A stretch of DNA of 18,969 bases from the NCBI GenBank assembly GCA_026645575.1, contig JAPKMW010000150.1:1-18969 (forward strand). The letters are read 5' to 3'. A program made the translations under genes and the position numbers. Origin of the DNA: Caldilineaceae bacterium (lineage in GTDB: Bacteria > Chloroflexota > Anaerolineae > Caldilineales > Caldilineaceae). The notes beneath the pieces are model-generated. The model searched no databases and was not told where the DNA came from. It worked only from the letters and a program-made list of their open reading frames with translations. Below are positions 1 to 8,398 of the stretch, piece after piece; the stretch's first letter is position 1; each line of letters begins with the position of its first letter.

Positions 1-86
1 TAACAGGTTATCATTGGCATGAAAGAAGCGATGGCGTAAAATGAGGGCAGCGAGGTTAAAACCGTCAGTACCGGGGGTTCTGTCGC
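1..86. other. Unexplained left-edge sequence joined to a truncated gene
   Basis: These bases do not encode the missing N-terminus of the flavin oxidoreductase that starts at 87. The minus strand is open across the whole stretch and would read FNLAALILRHRFFHANDNLL off the left edge; I do not recognise this peptide. It may be the end of another gene or mobile element that replaced the 5' part of the oxidoreductase. Confidence 0.3.
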
Positions 87-845
87 TTGTTGCCCAATTA
101 TCCTTCCCTCGTCGTCGCTGAACAATTTGCCATGCTCGAAGCACTGCACCCCGGTCGCATTGACCTGGGTATTGGTCGCGCCCCCGGCACCGACCCGGCC
201 ACCGCTGTTGCCCTACGGCGTGCACCACAGGCGCTGAATGTGGACGAGTTTCCCCGTTATCTACTCGACTTGATGGGGTTGTTGGGCGACCGACGGGGTA
301 ACGAGGGGTTGTGGACCCGCTTTGCCGCCACGCCGGTGGCGGAATCAACACCGGAAATTGTGTTGCTTGGCTCCAGCGGCTACAGTGCGCAATTGGCCGG
401 CCAGTTGGGGTTGCCTTTCGCCTTTGCCCATCACTTTGACACTGGCGGCACCTTGCAAGCGCTGGCCCTCTATCACCAAAACTTTACCCCTTCCCCTGTG
501 CTGGATCGACCCCATGCCATTGTCACCGCCAATGTGCTGGTGGCGCCGACAGAGGACGAAGCGGCGTGGCTGGCGTCTTCCGGTCAGTTGATGACCTTTG
601 CCATCCGTCGCGGGCAATTTATCCCGTTGCTGCCACCGGAAGAGGCGGCTGTCCATCCTGATCTACCGCTGGCACGCCAGATGCCGAGTAACCGCATCGT
701 GGGGACGCCGGAGGAAGTTGTTACTGATCTGGCGGATCTGGTCGAAGTGACGGCAGTGAACGAACTGATGGTCTTTACCGCAGCCTACGGTATTGAGCAG
801 CGCATTCGTAGCCTAAGGTTGCTGGCCGAGGCTTGGCGGCGCTGA
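87..845 (+). CDS. LLM-class (luciferase-like) flavin-dependent oxidoreductase, N-terminally truncated
   Basis: The 252-residue frame matches the middle and end of the MsnO8-like branch of luciferase-like flavin monooxygenases. It opens with LLPNYPSLVVAEQF, then MLEALHPGRIDLGIGRAPGTD, the conserved segment that normally lies near residue 100. It ends with a typical helical tail (TAAYGIEQRIRSLRLLAEAW). Full-length members are about 330-350 residues, so roughly 90 N-terminal residues, including the first strands of the TIM barrel, are missing. No frame in bases 1-86 supplies them; the plus frame closest to the expected glycine-rich segment has a TAA at 37-39. The only start is a TTG at 87 without a ribosome binding site. 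Such enzymes use FMNH2 and oxygen, but this copy is probably an inactive remnant. The family is clear; whether it is expressed is doubtful. Confidence 0.75.
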   Translation: MLPNYPSLVVAEQFAMLEALHPGRIDLGIGRAPGTDPATAVALRRAPQALNVDEFPRYLLDLMGLLGDRRGNEGLWTRFAATPVAESTPEIVLLGSSGYSAQLAGQLGLPFAFAHHFDTGGTLQALALYHQNFTPSPVLDRPHAIVTANVLVAPTEDEAAWLASSGQLMTFAIRRGQFIPLLPPEEAAVHPDLPLARQMPSNRIVGTPEEVVTDLADLVEVTAVNELMVFTAAYGIEQRIRSLRLLAEAWRR

Positions 846-878
846 GGAAAGTGGCTTAACTGATTACTGGTAACGACC

Positions 879-921
879 AAGCCCGCTGTCAGCCGGTCTA
901 TGATCGGCTGACAGCGGGCTT
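879..921. terminator. Perfect 17-bp hairpin downstream of the flavin oxidoreductase
   Basis: The arms at 879-895 and 905-921 are exact reverse complements (AAGCCCGCTGTCAGCCG and its complement) around a 9-base loop. The stem is GC-rich and starts 33 bases after the preceding stop codon. There is no T-run after it, so it is either an atypical terminator or a dispersed palindromic repeat. Its position between the truncated oxidoreductase and the alaS promoter favours a transcription-separating role. Confidence 0.55.
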
Positions 922-1021
922 AGGGTTGATAGTGACTATCGCTGAATAGTAGTACAAATCCGTTTCCACCGAAATCTGCTGTAGCGTCCCTTCTCTGCGC
1001 GCACCCCTTACCCCTTCCAGT

Positions 1022-1050
1022 TTGACACCCATCCCCGATTGCCCTACAAT
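1022..1050 (+). promoter_or_regulatory. Sigma-70-type promoter for alaS
   Basis: TTGACA at 1022-1027 and TACAAT at 1045-1050 are separated by exactly 17 bases. The expected transcription start is near 1057, giving a leader of about 38 bases before the alaS ATG at 1095. No T-box-like structure fits in so short a leader. Confidence 0.7.
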
Positions 1051-1094
1051 CACAACAAAGAAAATCTGATCCTGTGCTAAAAAAGTGAACCTTT

Positions 1095-3791
1095 ATGAAA
1101 CGACTGTCAACCAACGAAATCCGTCAATTATGGTTTGAATATTGGGGCGAATTGAACCACGCCACGGTCGAGAGCAGCAGCCTGGTGCCGGCCAACGACC
1201 CGACCCTGTTGCTGACCAACGCCGGCATGGTGCAGTTCAAAGACCTCTTTTTGGGGTTGGAAAAACGGGACTATAGCCGCGCCGCCACCAGCCAGAAGTG
1301 TATGCGCGTCTCTGGCAAACATAACGATTTAGAGAATGTCGGCCCCAGCCCGCGCCACCACACCTTTTTTGAGATGTTGGGCAACTTCTCCTTTGGCGAT
1401 TACTTTAAAAAGGACGCCATTCGCTGGGCCTGGCACCTGCTGGTCAACGAGCTGGAACTGCCGCTGGAACGCCTCTGGTTCACCGTCTACACCGACGATG
1501 ATGAAGCCGAACGGCTCTGGATCGAAACCGGCGCCGCCCCGGAGCGCGTTCTGCGCTTTGGCAAAAAGGATAACTGGTGGGCCATGGGCGACACCGGCCC
1601 CTGTGGTCCCTGCTCCGAAATCCACTACTACTGGGGCGACCTGGACAAGCAGGTGAGCGGCGGCGTCAACAAGGATGACGAGTATCTGGAAATTTGGAAT
1701 CTGGTCTTTATGCAATACGATTCCAAAGCCGACGGCACGCTGACGCCGCTGCCCAAGCCGAGTGTGGACACCGGCGCCGGTCTGGAACGCATTGCCAGCA
1801 TTCTCCAGGGCAAAGATAACAACTACGACACCGACGCCTTTATGCCGATCATGCAGCGCATCCAATCGCTGCTGGGGCAGGATGAAGCCCATCGGTTGGC
1901 GAACCTGGCCCGCTATCGCGCCATTGCCGACCACAGCCGCTCCTGCACTTTTTTGATTGGCGACGGCGTATTACCCGGTAACGAAGGGCGCAGCTATGTT
2001 CTGCGCATGATCCTGCGCCGCGCAGCCCGTTTTGGCAAACTCATCGGCTTTGAAGGACCTTTCCTGGCGCAGATCGCCGAGACGGTCATTGACATGATGG
2101 GCGGCCACTACACCGATCTGGTCAACAAGCGCGACTTTATTTTGCAGACCATCACCGAGGAAGAAGAGCGCTTCCATCGCACGCTAACCCTAGGATTGGG
2201 ACTGCTCGACGATCTGATGACCGATCTGCGCGCCGCCGGCAAAACCGAAATCGCCGGCAAGGATGCCTTCCGTCTCTGGGACACCTACGGCTTCCCGGTT
2301 GACTTGACCCGCGACGTAGCCGGCGACGCCGGTTTTACCGTTGATGAAGCGGGCTTCCGCACGGCGCTCAACGAAGCCAAAGAACGCAGTCGCGAAACCG
2401 CGCAGGAAAGAACCGCCGCCGACTTGAGTGTCTATGGTCAACTGCTCGCCGACCTCAAGCGCGAAGGCTTGGTCGATGAAGAGGGGGTCAAGCATCTCAT
2501 TTACGAGAATGTCGCCGAGGTCGATACGCAGATCATTGGGCTGCTGGTCAACGGGCAGCGGGTGGAGGAAGTTCACGCCGGCGACACCGTTGAGATCGTC
2601 TTGCCGGAGACCCCCTTCTACGCCGAAAGCGGTGGTCAGGTGAGCGACATCGGGGAAATTTATTTCTTCCCCGAAGAGATGGAAGAGCCGGCGTGGGTGG
2701 TGGAAATCACCGACACCCGCCGCCGTATTCCCGGCTTGATTGTCCATGTTGGCACCGTGACCAGCGGTTCCCTGCGTGTTGGCGACCCAGCCCAGGCCAG
2801 CATTGACACCGACCGGCGCTGGGACATTATGCGCAACCACACCGGCACCCATGTGTTGCACGCCGTCCTCCGCCACCGGCTGGGGACTCATGCGCATCAG
2901 GCTGGGTCATTGGTGGCGCCGGAACGCTTGCGCTTTGACTTTACCCACAGCCAGCCGGTGAGCAAAGAAGAGTTGGCCGATATGGAACGGCTCGCCAACG
3001 ATCTCATTCTGGCAAACTACAACGTCAACACGCGCTGGACCAGCTATAAACAGGCCGTGAAAGAGGGGGCGATGGCGCTCTTTGGCGAAAAGTATGGCGA
3101 CGAAGTGCGGGTCGTCAGCTTTGGCGAAGAAGAGGGCGTCAGCATGGAACTCTGTGGCGGCACTCATGTCGATAGCACCGCCGAGATCGGCAGCTTCCGC
3201 ATTGTCAGCGAAGGCAGCGTCTCCTCCGGCATCCGTCGCATTGAAGTGGTGACAGGGCGCTACGCCGAAAGCTTGATTGAAGAGCGGCTTGGCACGCTGG
3301 ATCGCGCCGCGGGCCTGCTGCGCACCAAACCGACCGAGGTCGATAACGCCATTGAACAGTTGCAGGCGCAGAACCAACAGATGCAAAAAGAGATTGCCCA
3401 ACTGCGGCAGAAGCTAGCCCAACAGGACACGCAATCACTGCTCAACCAGGCGGCGCGTGTTGATGGCTTTGCTGTGTTGGCCGTGCAGGTCAATGCTGCC
3501 GATGTGGACACCATGCGCCAGATGAGCGACTGGTTCCGTGACAAACTGGGCAGCAGCGTCGTCACCTTGGGCGCCGTCATCGACGAAAAGCCAATGCTGG
3601 TCGCTTCTGTCACCCAAGACCTGATCGGGCGGGGGATGCACGCCGGCAACCTGGTGCGTGATGCGGCTAAGGTGATCGGCGGCGGCGGCGGCGGTCGCCC
3701 CAACATGGCCCAAGCCGGCGGCAAAGACCCCGCCAAACTGGCCGAAGCCCTTGCCAGCGTCCAACCGTGGGTAGAAAAGAACTTGAAGTAA
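1095..3791 (+). CDS. alaS: Alanine--tRNA ligase (AlaRS)
   Basis: This cytoplasmic class II synthetase charges tRNA-Ala with alanine in an ATP-dependent reaction. At 898 residues it is within the normal full length (about 870-900). The catalytic core shows the conserved block SQKCMRVSGKHNDLENVG at about residues 66-83, then FEMLGNFSFGDYFK. The editing domain has both metal-binding motifs: HTGTH (H582 and H586) and CGGTH (C687 and H691). A heptad-like coiled coil rich in Gln and Lys covers about 745-780. The C-Ala domain ends with the glycine run G862-G867 followed by RPNMAQAGG. The ATG at 1095 is the first start after the promoter, and MKRLSTNEIRQLWFEYW is a typical beginning. It is the first gene of a plus-strand cluster, 94 bases upstream of the baseplate-J-like gene. 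Confidence 0.98.
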   Translation: MKRLSTNEIRQLWFEYWGELNHATVESSSLVPANDPTLLLTNAGMVQFKDLFLGLEKRDYSRAATSQKCMRVSGKHNDLENVGPSPRHHTFFEMLGNFSFGDYFKKDAIRWAWHLLVNELELPLERLWFTVYTDDDEAERLWIETGAAPERVLRFGKKDNWWAMGDTGPCGPCSEIHYYWGDLDKQVSGGVNKDDEYLEIWNLVFMQYDSKADGTLTPLPKPSVDTGAGLERIASILQGKDNNYDTDAFMPIMQRIQSLLGQDEAHRLANLARYRAIADHSRSCTFLIGDGVLPGNEGRSYVLRMILRRAARFGKLIGFEGPFLAQIAETVIDMMGGHYTDLVNKRDFILQTITEEEERFHRTLTLGLGLLDDLMTDLRAAGKTEIAGKDAFRLWDTYGFPVDLTRDVAGDAGFTVDEAGFRTALNEAKERSRETAQERTAADLSVYGQLLADLKREGLVDEEGVKHLIYENVAEVDTQIIGLLVNGQRVEEVHAGDTVEIVLPETPFYAESGGQVSDIGEIYFFPEEMEEPAWVVEITDTRRRIPGLIVHVGTVTSGSLRVGDPAQASIDTDRRWDIMRNHTGTHVLHAVLRHRLGTHAHQAGSLVAPERLRFDFTHSQPVSKEELADMERLANDLILANYNVNTRWTSYKQAVKEGAMALFGEKYGDEVRVVSFGEEEGVSMELCGGTHVDSTAEIGSFRIVSEGSVSSGIRRIEVVTGRYAESLIEERLGTLDRAAGLLRTKPTEVDNAIEQLQAQNQQMQKEIAQLRQKLAQQDTQSLLNQAARVDGFAVLAVQVNAADVDTMRQMSDWFRDKLGSSVVTLGAVIDEKPMLVASVTQDLIGRGMHAGNLVRDAAKVIGGGGGGRPNMAQAGGKDPAKLAEALASVQPWVEKNLK

Positions 3792-3882
3792 TTACGAGTT
3801 ACGAATTACGAGTTACGAGTGTTCCTGCCTGTCTCATGGCGCTTTCGTAATTCGTAATTCGTAATTCGTAATTCGTAACTCG
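3791..3882. repeat. Inverted array of 7-bp repeats between alaS and the next gene
   Basis: Four heptamers (ATTACGA, GTTACGA, ATTACGA, GTTACGA) at 3791-3818 begin inside the alaS stop codon. After a spacer of about 26 bases, five inverted heptamers (TCGTAAT four times, then TCGTAAC) plus TCG fill 3845-3882. The two sides are complementary apart from A/G alternations, so the transcript can fold into a long hairpin with several registers. The array ends 3 bases before the next ATG and so occupies the place of a Shine-Dalgarno sequence. Confidence 0.85.
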
Positions 3883-3885
3883 CTT

Positions 3886-5475
3886 ATGACTGAAATTCTC
3901 GAAATAAATCCAGAAGCCACCCTTGATGCGGTGCGCCGGCAGTTGATGGGGTTGCGCCGGCAACAGGTGGCGCTCCTCGTGCCAGAGGGCTGGTTGGAGG
4001 TGCAAAATTTGGCGCAATTGCGGTTGCTCCAACGACAGGCACAGCGGCAACGCTGTGAACTTGGCCTGATCACCCGCAACCCACAACTCCATGAACTGGC
4101 GCCGAGTTTGGGGTTGCCGGTCTTCATCAAACCAGAAGAAGCAATGGACGGCAATTGGCGGATGCGCCCGCCACTGCCCTTGCTCCACCCGCGCCGGCTG
4201 AGCGCCGGCTTGCCCGATGAACCCCGTTGGCGCCGCCGCAAGATCATCGATCTGGAAACCACACCCACCTATTTCCTTTCGCGGCAGAAGCGCATCCGCT
4301 CTGAAGCGGCCTATCGCCAACCGGCTCCGCTCTGGTTAAGCTGGCTGGGGACCGGGTTGGCCGGCCTCTTGATGGTGGCCGCCGTCGGCTTTTTTGTCGC
4401 CTATGTGATCCCCGCCGCCACCATTACCCTGGTTCCCGGTCGCGAGCCGATTGCCGTAACCCTCCAACTGACCGCCAACCCTGGCCTGGATGCACCGGAT
4501 CTTGAGTTTCGCCAACTGCCGGCCCGTCTGATCGAAACCAATATCGAAGAGAGCGGCGTCATTGCCACCACCGGCACCCGCCAGAAAGCCACGGAACGCG
4601 CCCAAGGGAGTGTGGTCTTTAGCAACTTAGGCGCCAACCCGGTGAATATTCCTGCCGGCGTCATTGTCAGCACCGGCACCGGTACGGCCGTCAATTTTCG
4701 CACGCTCACAGCGGTTCAAGTTCCTGGTGGTTTTAACCAACGGGTGACAGCCGCGATTGAAGCGTTGGATCCAGGCATTCAAGGCAACGTGCGGGCGAAT
4801 ACCATCAATACGATTGGGGCCGGCTACAATTTACGGGTGCGAGTGACCAACCCCGGCGGCACAGCCGGCGGTGGTTCGGCATTGACGCCCGTGGTGACCC
4901 AAGAAGATCGCGACAAGTTGTTGGCCGAGGTGTTGGCACGCGCCGAAGCCCGCGCGGCGGAGAGTTTGCAACCGAGTGTGAATCCCGGTGAATGGCTCTC
5001 CCCGGAATCGATCTTGACGTTGGTCACCTCACAAGCCTTTAGCGCCTTTAATGATGAAGAAGCGCAAGAGCTATCGCTAACCTTGCGTCTGTTGGTGCGG
5101 GGCGTCGCCGTCGATCAAGGAGTGCTGCGCGAGATGCTCTTGGAGACAGCCCAACAAGCCATTCCCGAACGGGGCAAGCTGGTTGCCAGCACCTTGAATG
5201 CCCAACGGGTTCCTGGCGCTGATTTTATTGGCGGCGCCGTGACCTTTACGATGACGGTGGGGGCCGATTATGTGATTCCCATCGATCCGGTGGAAGTGCG
5301 GAGCGCCATTGCCGGCTTGACGCCGGACGATGCCATTCAGGTGGTGCAAGCGCGTTGGCCCTTGGAACGCCCGCCGGAGATCTACCGCGATCCCGAATGG
5401 TTTGCCACGCTCCCAGCCATCGGCCAACGGATCCAGGTGCGGATTGAGTATGATTCGTCGGTAGCAGCGCGATAG
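3886..5475 (+). CDS. Baseplate J/gp47-like domain membrane protein
   Basis: The 529-residue protein has three parts. Residues 1-145 form an Arg-rich, probably cytoplasmic region that begins with a helical alpha/beta segment. One strong membrane helix follows at about 150-175 (WLSWLGTGLAGLLMVAAVGF). The remaining 350 residues are probably exported, with a segment at about 236-320 resembling baseplate-J-like domains (QGSVVFSN, NIPAGVIVSTGTG, then GNVRANTINTI). Proteins of this kind are commonly labelled baseplate J family in Chloroflexota, but there is no phage tail context here. The gene lies between alaS and ruvX and is probably cotranscribed. No ribosome binding site precedes the ATG at 3886, because the heptamer array takes that position. 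Its function is unknown; an envelope role is inferred from topology and from mltG downstream. Confidence 0.75.
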   Translation: MTEILEINPEATLDAVRRQLMGLRRQQVALLVPEGWLEVQNLAQLRLLQRQAQRQRCELGLITRNPQLHELAPSLGLPVFIKPEEAMDGNWRMRPPLPLLHPRRLSAGLPDEPRWRRRKIIDLETTPTYFLSRQKRIRSEAAYRQPAPLWLSWLGTGLAGLLMVAAVGFFVAYVIPAATITLVPGREPIAVTLQLTANPGLDAPDLEFRQLPARLIETNIEESGVIATTGTRQKATERAQGSVVFSNLGANPVNIPAGVIVSTGTGTAVNFRTLTAVQVPGGFNQRVTAAIEALDPGIQGNVRANTINTIGAGYNLRVRVTNPGGTAGGGSALTPVVTQEDRDKLLAEVLARAEARAAESLQPSVNPGEWLSPESILTLVTSQAFSAFNDEEAQELSLTLRLLVRGVAVDQGVLREMLLETAQQAIPERGKLVASTLNAQRVPGADFIGGAVTFTMTVGADYVIPIDPVEVRSAIAGLTPDDAIQVVQARWPLERPPEIYRDPEWFATLPAIGQRIQVRIEYDSSVAAR

Positions 5476-5476
5476 A

Positions 5477-5552
5477 GATACTAGATATTGGATATTGGGT
5501 ATTGGATACTAGATATTGAATATCCAATACCCAATATCTAGTATCCAATATC
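5477..5552. repeat. Second inverted heptamer array, upstream of ruvX
   Basis: Six heptamers (GATACTA, GATATTG, GATATTG, GGTATTG, GATACTA, GATATTG) fill 5477-5518. The inverted units follow at once (a partial unit, then CAATACC, CAATATC, TAGTATC, CAATATC) to 5552. The centre is a perfect palindrome, GATATT-G-AATATC, at 5512-5524. The array starts 2 bases after the preceding stop and ends 9 bases before the ruvX ATG. The heptamer sequence differs from that of the array at 3791, but the period and the inverted layout are the same. Confidence 0.85.
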
Positions 5553-5561
5553 CAAACCATC

Positions 5562-6059
5562 ATGAACAAGACAAACCTTGGCAAACTGTTAGCGCTCGAT
5601 GTCGGCCTGGCGCGCATTGGCGTGGCGGTCTGTGATCCGCTGCGGCTGGCGGCTCGTCCGCTCACGGTCATTCACCGCCGTAGTCGCCGCGATGACTTTG
5701 CTGAATTGGCGCAACTTGTACAGCGGGAAGAGATTGTTGCGATCATCTGCGGCTTGCCCTTGAATATGGATGGCAGCGAAGGCCCACAGGCGCAGACGGT
5801 GCGCAAGTGGGCGGAACGGTGTGTCTATGCCCTGCGCGCCATTTTAGGCCAGTCGCTCCCGCTCATTTTTTGGGATGAGCGTTTAAGCACCTTTGCCGCC
5901 CAGGAGTTGTTGGCCGAACAGGGAAACAATGGAAACAGTCGACAAAAAACGGCAGAGGATGCCGCCGCTGCTGCTGTGATTTTACAGGATTACCTGGACG
6001 CCCAGCGGCTGGGTGAAACGCTGGATTTTGGTCGAATTGAATTGTCTAGTAAGGTTTGA
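5562..6059 (+). CDS. ruvX: RuvX/YqgF-family Holliday junction resolvase-like nuclease
   Basis: The 165-residue protein has the RNase H-like fold signature of YqgF. It starts with [17 protein letters not shown] (acidic residue D13), followed by the central motif [14 protein letters not shown], then [14 protein letters not shown], and the C-terminal acidic motif [17 protein letters not shown]. Family members are 130-160 residues, so it is full length. YqgF proteins are assigned to Holliday junction resolution and, in E. coli, to 16S rRNA 5' end processing. The ATG at 5562 follows the heptamer array without a clear Shine-Dalgarno sequence. mltG begins 28 bases after its stop, and this ruvX-mltG order is frequent in bacteria. 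Confidence 0.93.
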   Translation: MNKTNLGKLLALDVGLARIGVAVCDPLRLAARPLTVIHRRSRRDDFAELAQLVQREEIVAIICGLPLNMDGSEGPQAQTVRKWAERCVYALRAILGQSLPLIFWDERLSTFAAQELLAEQGNNGNSRQKTAEDAAAAAVILQDYLDAQRLGETLDFGRIELSSKV

Positions 6060-6087
6060 CGAATCGTTCTAAAGGGTAAGTTACTGC

Positions 6088-7410
6088 ATGTCACTATTTG
6101 ATAATTCTGCTTCCACCGAGCTACTGACCGCCAATCGTCGGCGTCGCCAACTGGCGCAACGCACCCAGCGCACAACCGAAAAGGTGAATGTTCGTGCGCT
6201 GTTGCGCCCGGTGACATTGCTGAATTTTTTGAGCCGTCTCGCCTTTCTGGCATTGGTGATAGGCGTATTGCTAGGCGCGTGGCTGGTGAGTTCGGCCCAT
6301 TTGCAAGAGCAATTTTTGGGCGTACAGCGTAGCGTGGCCGGCTTGATCGACCCGGACGCCGGCCAGGGCGCGTTGACGCCGGACAACATTGAGAAGCAAA
6401 TTCTCGCCTATAGCCTGCGCCTACAGGAAAACGAACTGGACATCCCCGCCGGCGAGAACCCACGCCAACAACCCTTTGTCATCAACCTGGGCGAACCCGC
6501 GCGCTTTGTCGCTGCGCGATTGGCAGCGGAAGGCTTTGTACGCGATGCTGATCTCTTCAACCTTTACCTGCGGGTCAGTGGGTTGGAGCGGCGCATTCAA
6601 GCCGGCAACTTTATGTTAAGCCAAAATATGAATATGCGTGAAGTGGCGCAAGCATTGCAGCAAGCGCTGGAAGCCGAAGCGCTTGTCACCATTCCCGAAG
6701 GTTTCCGCGCCGAGGAAATTGCCGAACGCTTGGCCGCCAACAATGTGATGGAAGCCGATCGTTTCCTCACCGCCGTGCGGCAACCCCGTGCGCTGTCGAT
6801 CTTTGCCGATTATGATTTTTTGCAGGATCTGCCGCCCGATGGCTCGTTGGAAGGCTTTCTCTTCCCAGACACCTACCGCTTCCCGGTCTTTGCCAGTACG
6901 CCCGAACTGATCATTGCCCCTTTTCTGGACAATTTTGTCCGCCGGGTGGGGACTGAAGGGTTGGCCGGCGGGCGCAGCGGGTTGCGCGGGCGTGATCTCA
7001 TCAACCTGGCAGCGATTGTCGAGCGCGAAGCGGTGCAATCAGATGAACGCCCGCTGATTGCCAGTGTCTACCTCAACCGGCTCAACAACACCTGCGCCGA
7101 TGTCGGTGGACGCTATCTTCAGGCCGACCCCACTGTGCAATACGCACGGGGTGTACCGGGCAATTGGTGGTGGAAACCAGCGAGCGTAGAAGAGTATGGG
7201 CAGATCCAGAGTCCCTACAACACCTATCTCAATCAAGGCTTGCCCCCGGCGCCCATTGCCAACCCTGGCCTCAATGCCATTGAAGCCAGCCAAAATCCGG
7301 CCCAGACCGCCTACTGTTTCTTCCTTGGCACGGGTGAGGATGGGCGTCATGTCTTTGCTCAGACGTTGGCGGAACATCAGCAGAATTTGCAGATTTATGG
7401 GTATCAGTAG
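6088..7410 (+). CDS. mltG: Endolytic peptidoglycan transglycosylase MltG (YceG family)
   Basis: The 440-residue inner-membrane protein cleaves nascent glycan strands and helps set glycan chain length. It has a basic cytoplasmic start ([12 protein letters not shown] at 17-28) and one membrane helix at about 51-69. The YceG domain includes a LysM-like part ([19 protein letters not shown]) and the catalytic block [20 protein letters not shown], whose essential Glu is within E312-R-E314. Next come the signature [12 protein letters not shown] and [20 protein letters not shown]. The end, [20 protein letters not shown], is typical. An AAAGGG stretch lies about 13 bases before the ATG. The stop codon is part of an 8-bp repeat array, and the next gene overlaps this one by 14 bases. 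Confidence 0.95.
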   Translation: MSLFDNSASTELLTANRRRRQLAQRTQRTTEKVNVRALLRPVTLLNFLSRLAFLALVIGVLLGAWLVSSAHLQEQFLGVQRSVAGLIDPDAGQGALTPDNIEKQILAYSLRLQENELDIPAGENPRQQPFVINLGEPARFVAARLAAEGFVRDADLFNLYLRVSGLERRIQAGNFMLSQNMNMREVAQALQQALEAEALVTIPEGFRAEEIAERLAANNVMEADRFLTAVRQPRALSIFADYDFLQDLPPDGSLEGFLFPDTYRFPVFASTPELIIAPFLDNFVRRVGTEGLAGGRSGLRGRDLINLAAIVEREAVQSDERPLIASVYLNRLNNTCADVGGRYLQADPTVQYARGVPGNWWWKPASVEEYGQIQSPYNTYLNQGLPPAPIANPGLNAIEASQNPAQTAYCFFLGTGEDGRHVFAQTLAEHQQNLQIYGYQ

Positions 7411-8353
7411 ACAGGTAGACAGGTACACAGGTACACAGGTAGAGAGGAAGACAAGAAGGGTATGTGTATCTCTGCTCTTTTTGTGTTGTTGGGGATTGGT
7501 TTCCTGTACGTCGATCCGGCCGGTGATCAAGATTGGGTTACTGGCGCCCTTTGAGGGGTTGCAGCGACGGAGTGGTTATGTGGCTCTGACGGCCATGCGG
7601 CAAGCCATTGCCGATCATGCGCCGGCAGGTGTTGCCATCATGCCCTTAGCGGTGGACAGCGGCGCTGATCTGGCAGGAGTAGAACGGGCAGCGCGTAAGC
7701 TGTTACAAGATGATGCCGTGGCGGCGGTTGTTGGCCCCTACACGCCTTTGCTGATGCAACCGATGGCAGCGCTAGTTACACCAACCGGCTTGCCCTGGCT
7801 AGTCCCTTTTGCTGTCAACCCGACCCATGGGTTTATCGCGCCGGATGTGAATGGCGAATGGGCGCTGCCGTTACTGAGCGCCGCGGCAGAGCAGGCGGTC
7901 GCGTTGGGTAGTCAGCGGTTAGTCCTGGCCGGTTGGATGCCAGGATGGCCGCAATTGACGTCGGCAGGAGCCGCATCTCTATTTGCGCTGCCGCTGCTGC
8001 TAGAACCAACCCCGGCCATTCAACCCACTGATGCTGTTTTCTGGTTGGGTAATGCCAATGATGGCGCGACATACTTTACAGAGCTACGTAAACGCTTTCC
8101 GGACGTGCCATTTTTGTTGGCGCCGCACACGGATGAGCTAATTTTTTCGGAACAGACCCAGATCAACGGGCCGGTATACTGGTTTTATTGGCAGGATGAG
8201 GGCTATGCCCAATGGCATATGCGCTACGCTGATCAGCCACCAATCGCCTACCTTACCTATCGTGCTACACAGCAGGCGATTGCACTGAACTTGGGTCAGG
8301 CCGAGCAGGAAAAGCCCTCCTGGCGCGTAGCCACAATGGCCCTCGCGCCGTGA
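7397..8353 (+). CDS. Substrate-binding-type lipoprotein (type 1 periplasmic binding fold)
   Basis: From the ATG at 7397 the product is 318 residues. A long basic leader is followed by a hydrophobic stretch and a lipobox (LVSC, with lipidated C37), so it is probably an exported lipoprotein. The mature part begins [20 protein letters not shown], the usual opening of leucine/branched-chain amino acid binding proteins (Peripla_BP_6). It continues with [20 protein letters not shown], matching the family's conserved segment. It is shorter than typical members (about 380 residues), and no ABC permease or ATPase genes lie nearby, so it may be a sensor or binding subunit without a transporter. The start is uncertain: the open frame extends further upstream inside mltG, and no other ATG or GTG lies before the hydrophobic stretch. 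The 14-base overlap with mltG suggests translational coupling. Confidence 0.75.
   Translation: MGISRQVDRYTGTQVERKTRRVCVSLLFLCCWGLVSCTSIRPVIKIGLLAPFEGLQRRSGYVALTAMRQAIADHAPAGVAIMPLAVDSGADLAGVERAARKLLQDDAVAAVVGPYTPLLMQPMAALVTPTGLPWLVPFAVNPTHGFIAPDVNGEWALPLLSAAAEQAVALGSQRLVLAGWMPGWPQLTSAGAASLFALPLLLEPTPAIQPTDAVFWLGNANDGATYFTELRKRFPDVPFLLAPHTDELIFSEQTQINGPVYWFYWQDEGYAQWHMRYADQPPIAYLTYRATQQAIALNLGQAEQEKPSWRVATMALAP
7408..7455. repeat. 8-bp tandem repeat at the mltG end, inside the next gene's N-terminus
   Basis: Six octamers run in tandem: TAGACAGG twice, TACACAGG twice, TAGAGAGG, AAGACAAG. The first three bases are the mltG stop codon. In the overlapping frame of the lipoprotein gene the array codes for its basic, Thr/Gln-rich N-terminal stretch. 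Eight is not a multiple of three, so a change in copy number would shift that frame. Confidence 0.85.
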
Positions 8354-8398
8354 GCCGGTAAAGTCAAGCCGTTACGATTTTTGAGAAAGAGTTCGAGG

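Noticed and set aside
61..86. A glycine-rich VSTGGSV peptide upstream of the flavin oxidoreductase as its frameshifted N-terminus
   Set aside because: The match to the expected glycine motif is short, the residues before it do not resemble the family, and the frame meets a TAA at 37-39.
1329..3764. Several long minus-strand open frames (up to 235 codons) opposite alaS
   Set aside because: They are antisense to an unmistakable full-length AlaRS, lack ribosome binding sites and have no recognisable protein features. GC-rich codon use creates such frames.
3791..5552. The heptamer arrays as CRISPR
   Set aside because: The units are 7 bases with no unique spacers, and no cas genes are present.
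7196..7396. Upstream extension of the lipoprotein frame into mltG
   Set aside because: This part overlaps the conserved MltG C-terminus and would put an Arg/Pro-rich stretch before the signal sequence. The ATG at 7397 gives a normal lipoprotein leader.
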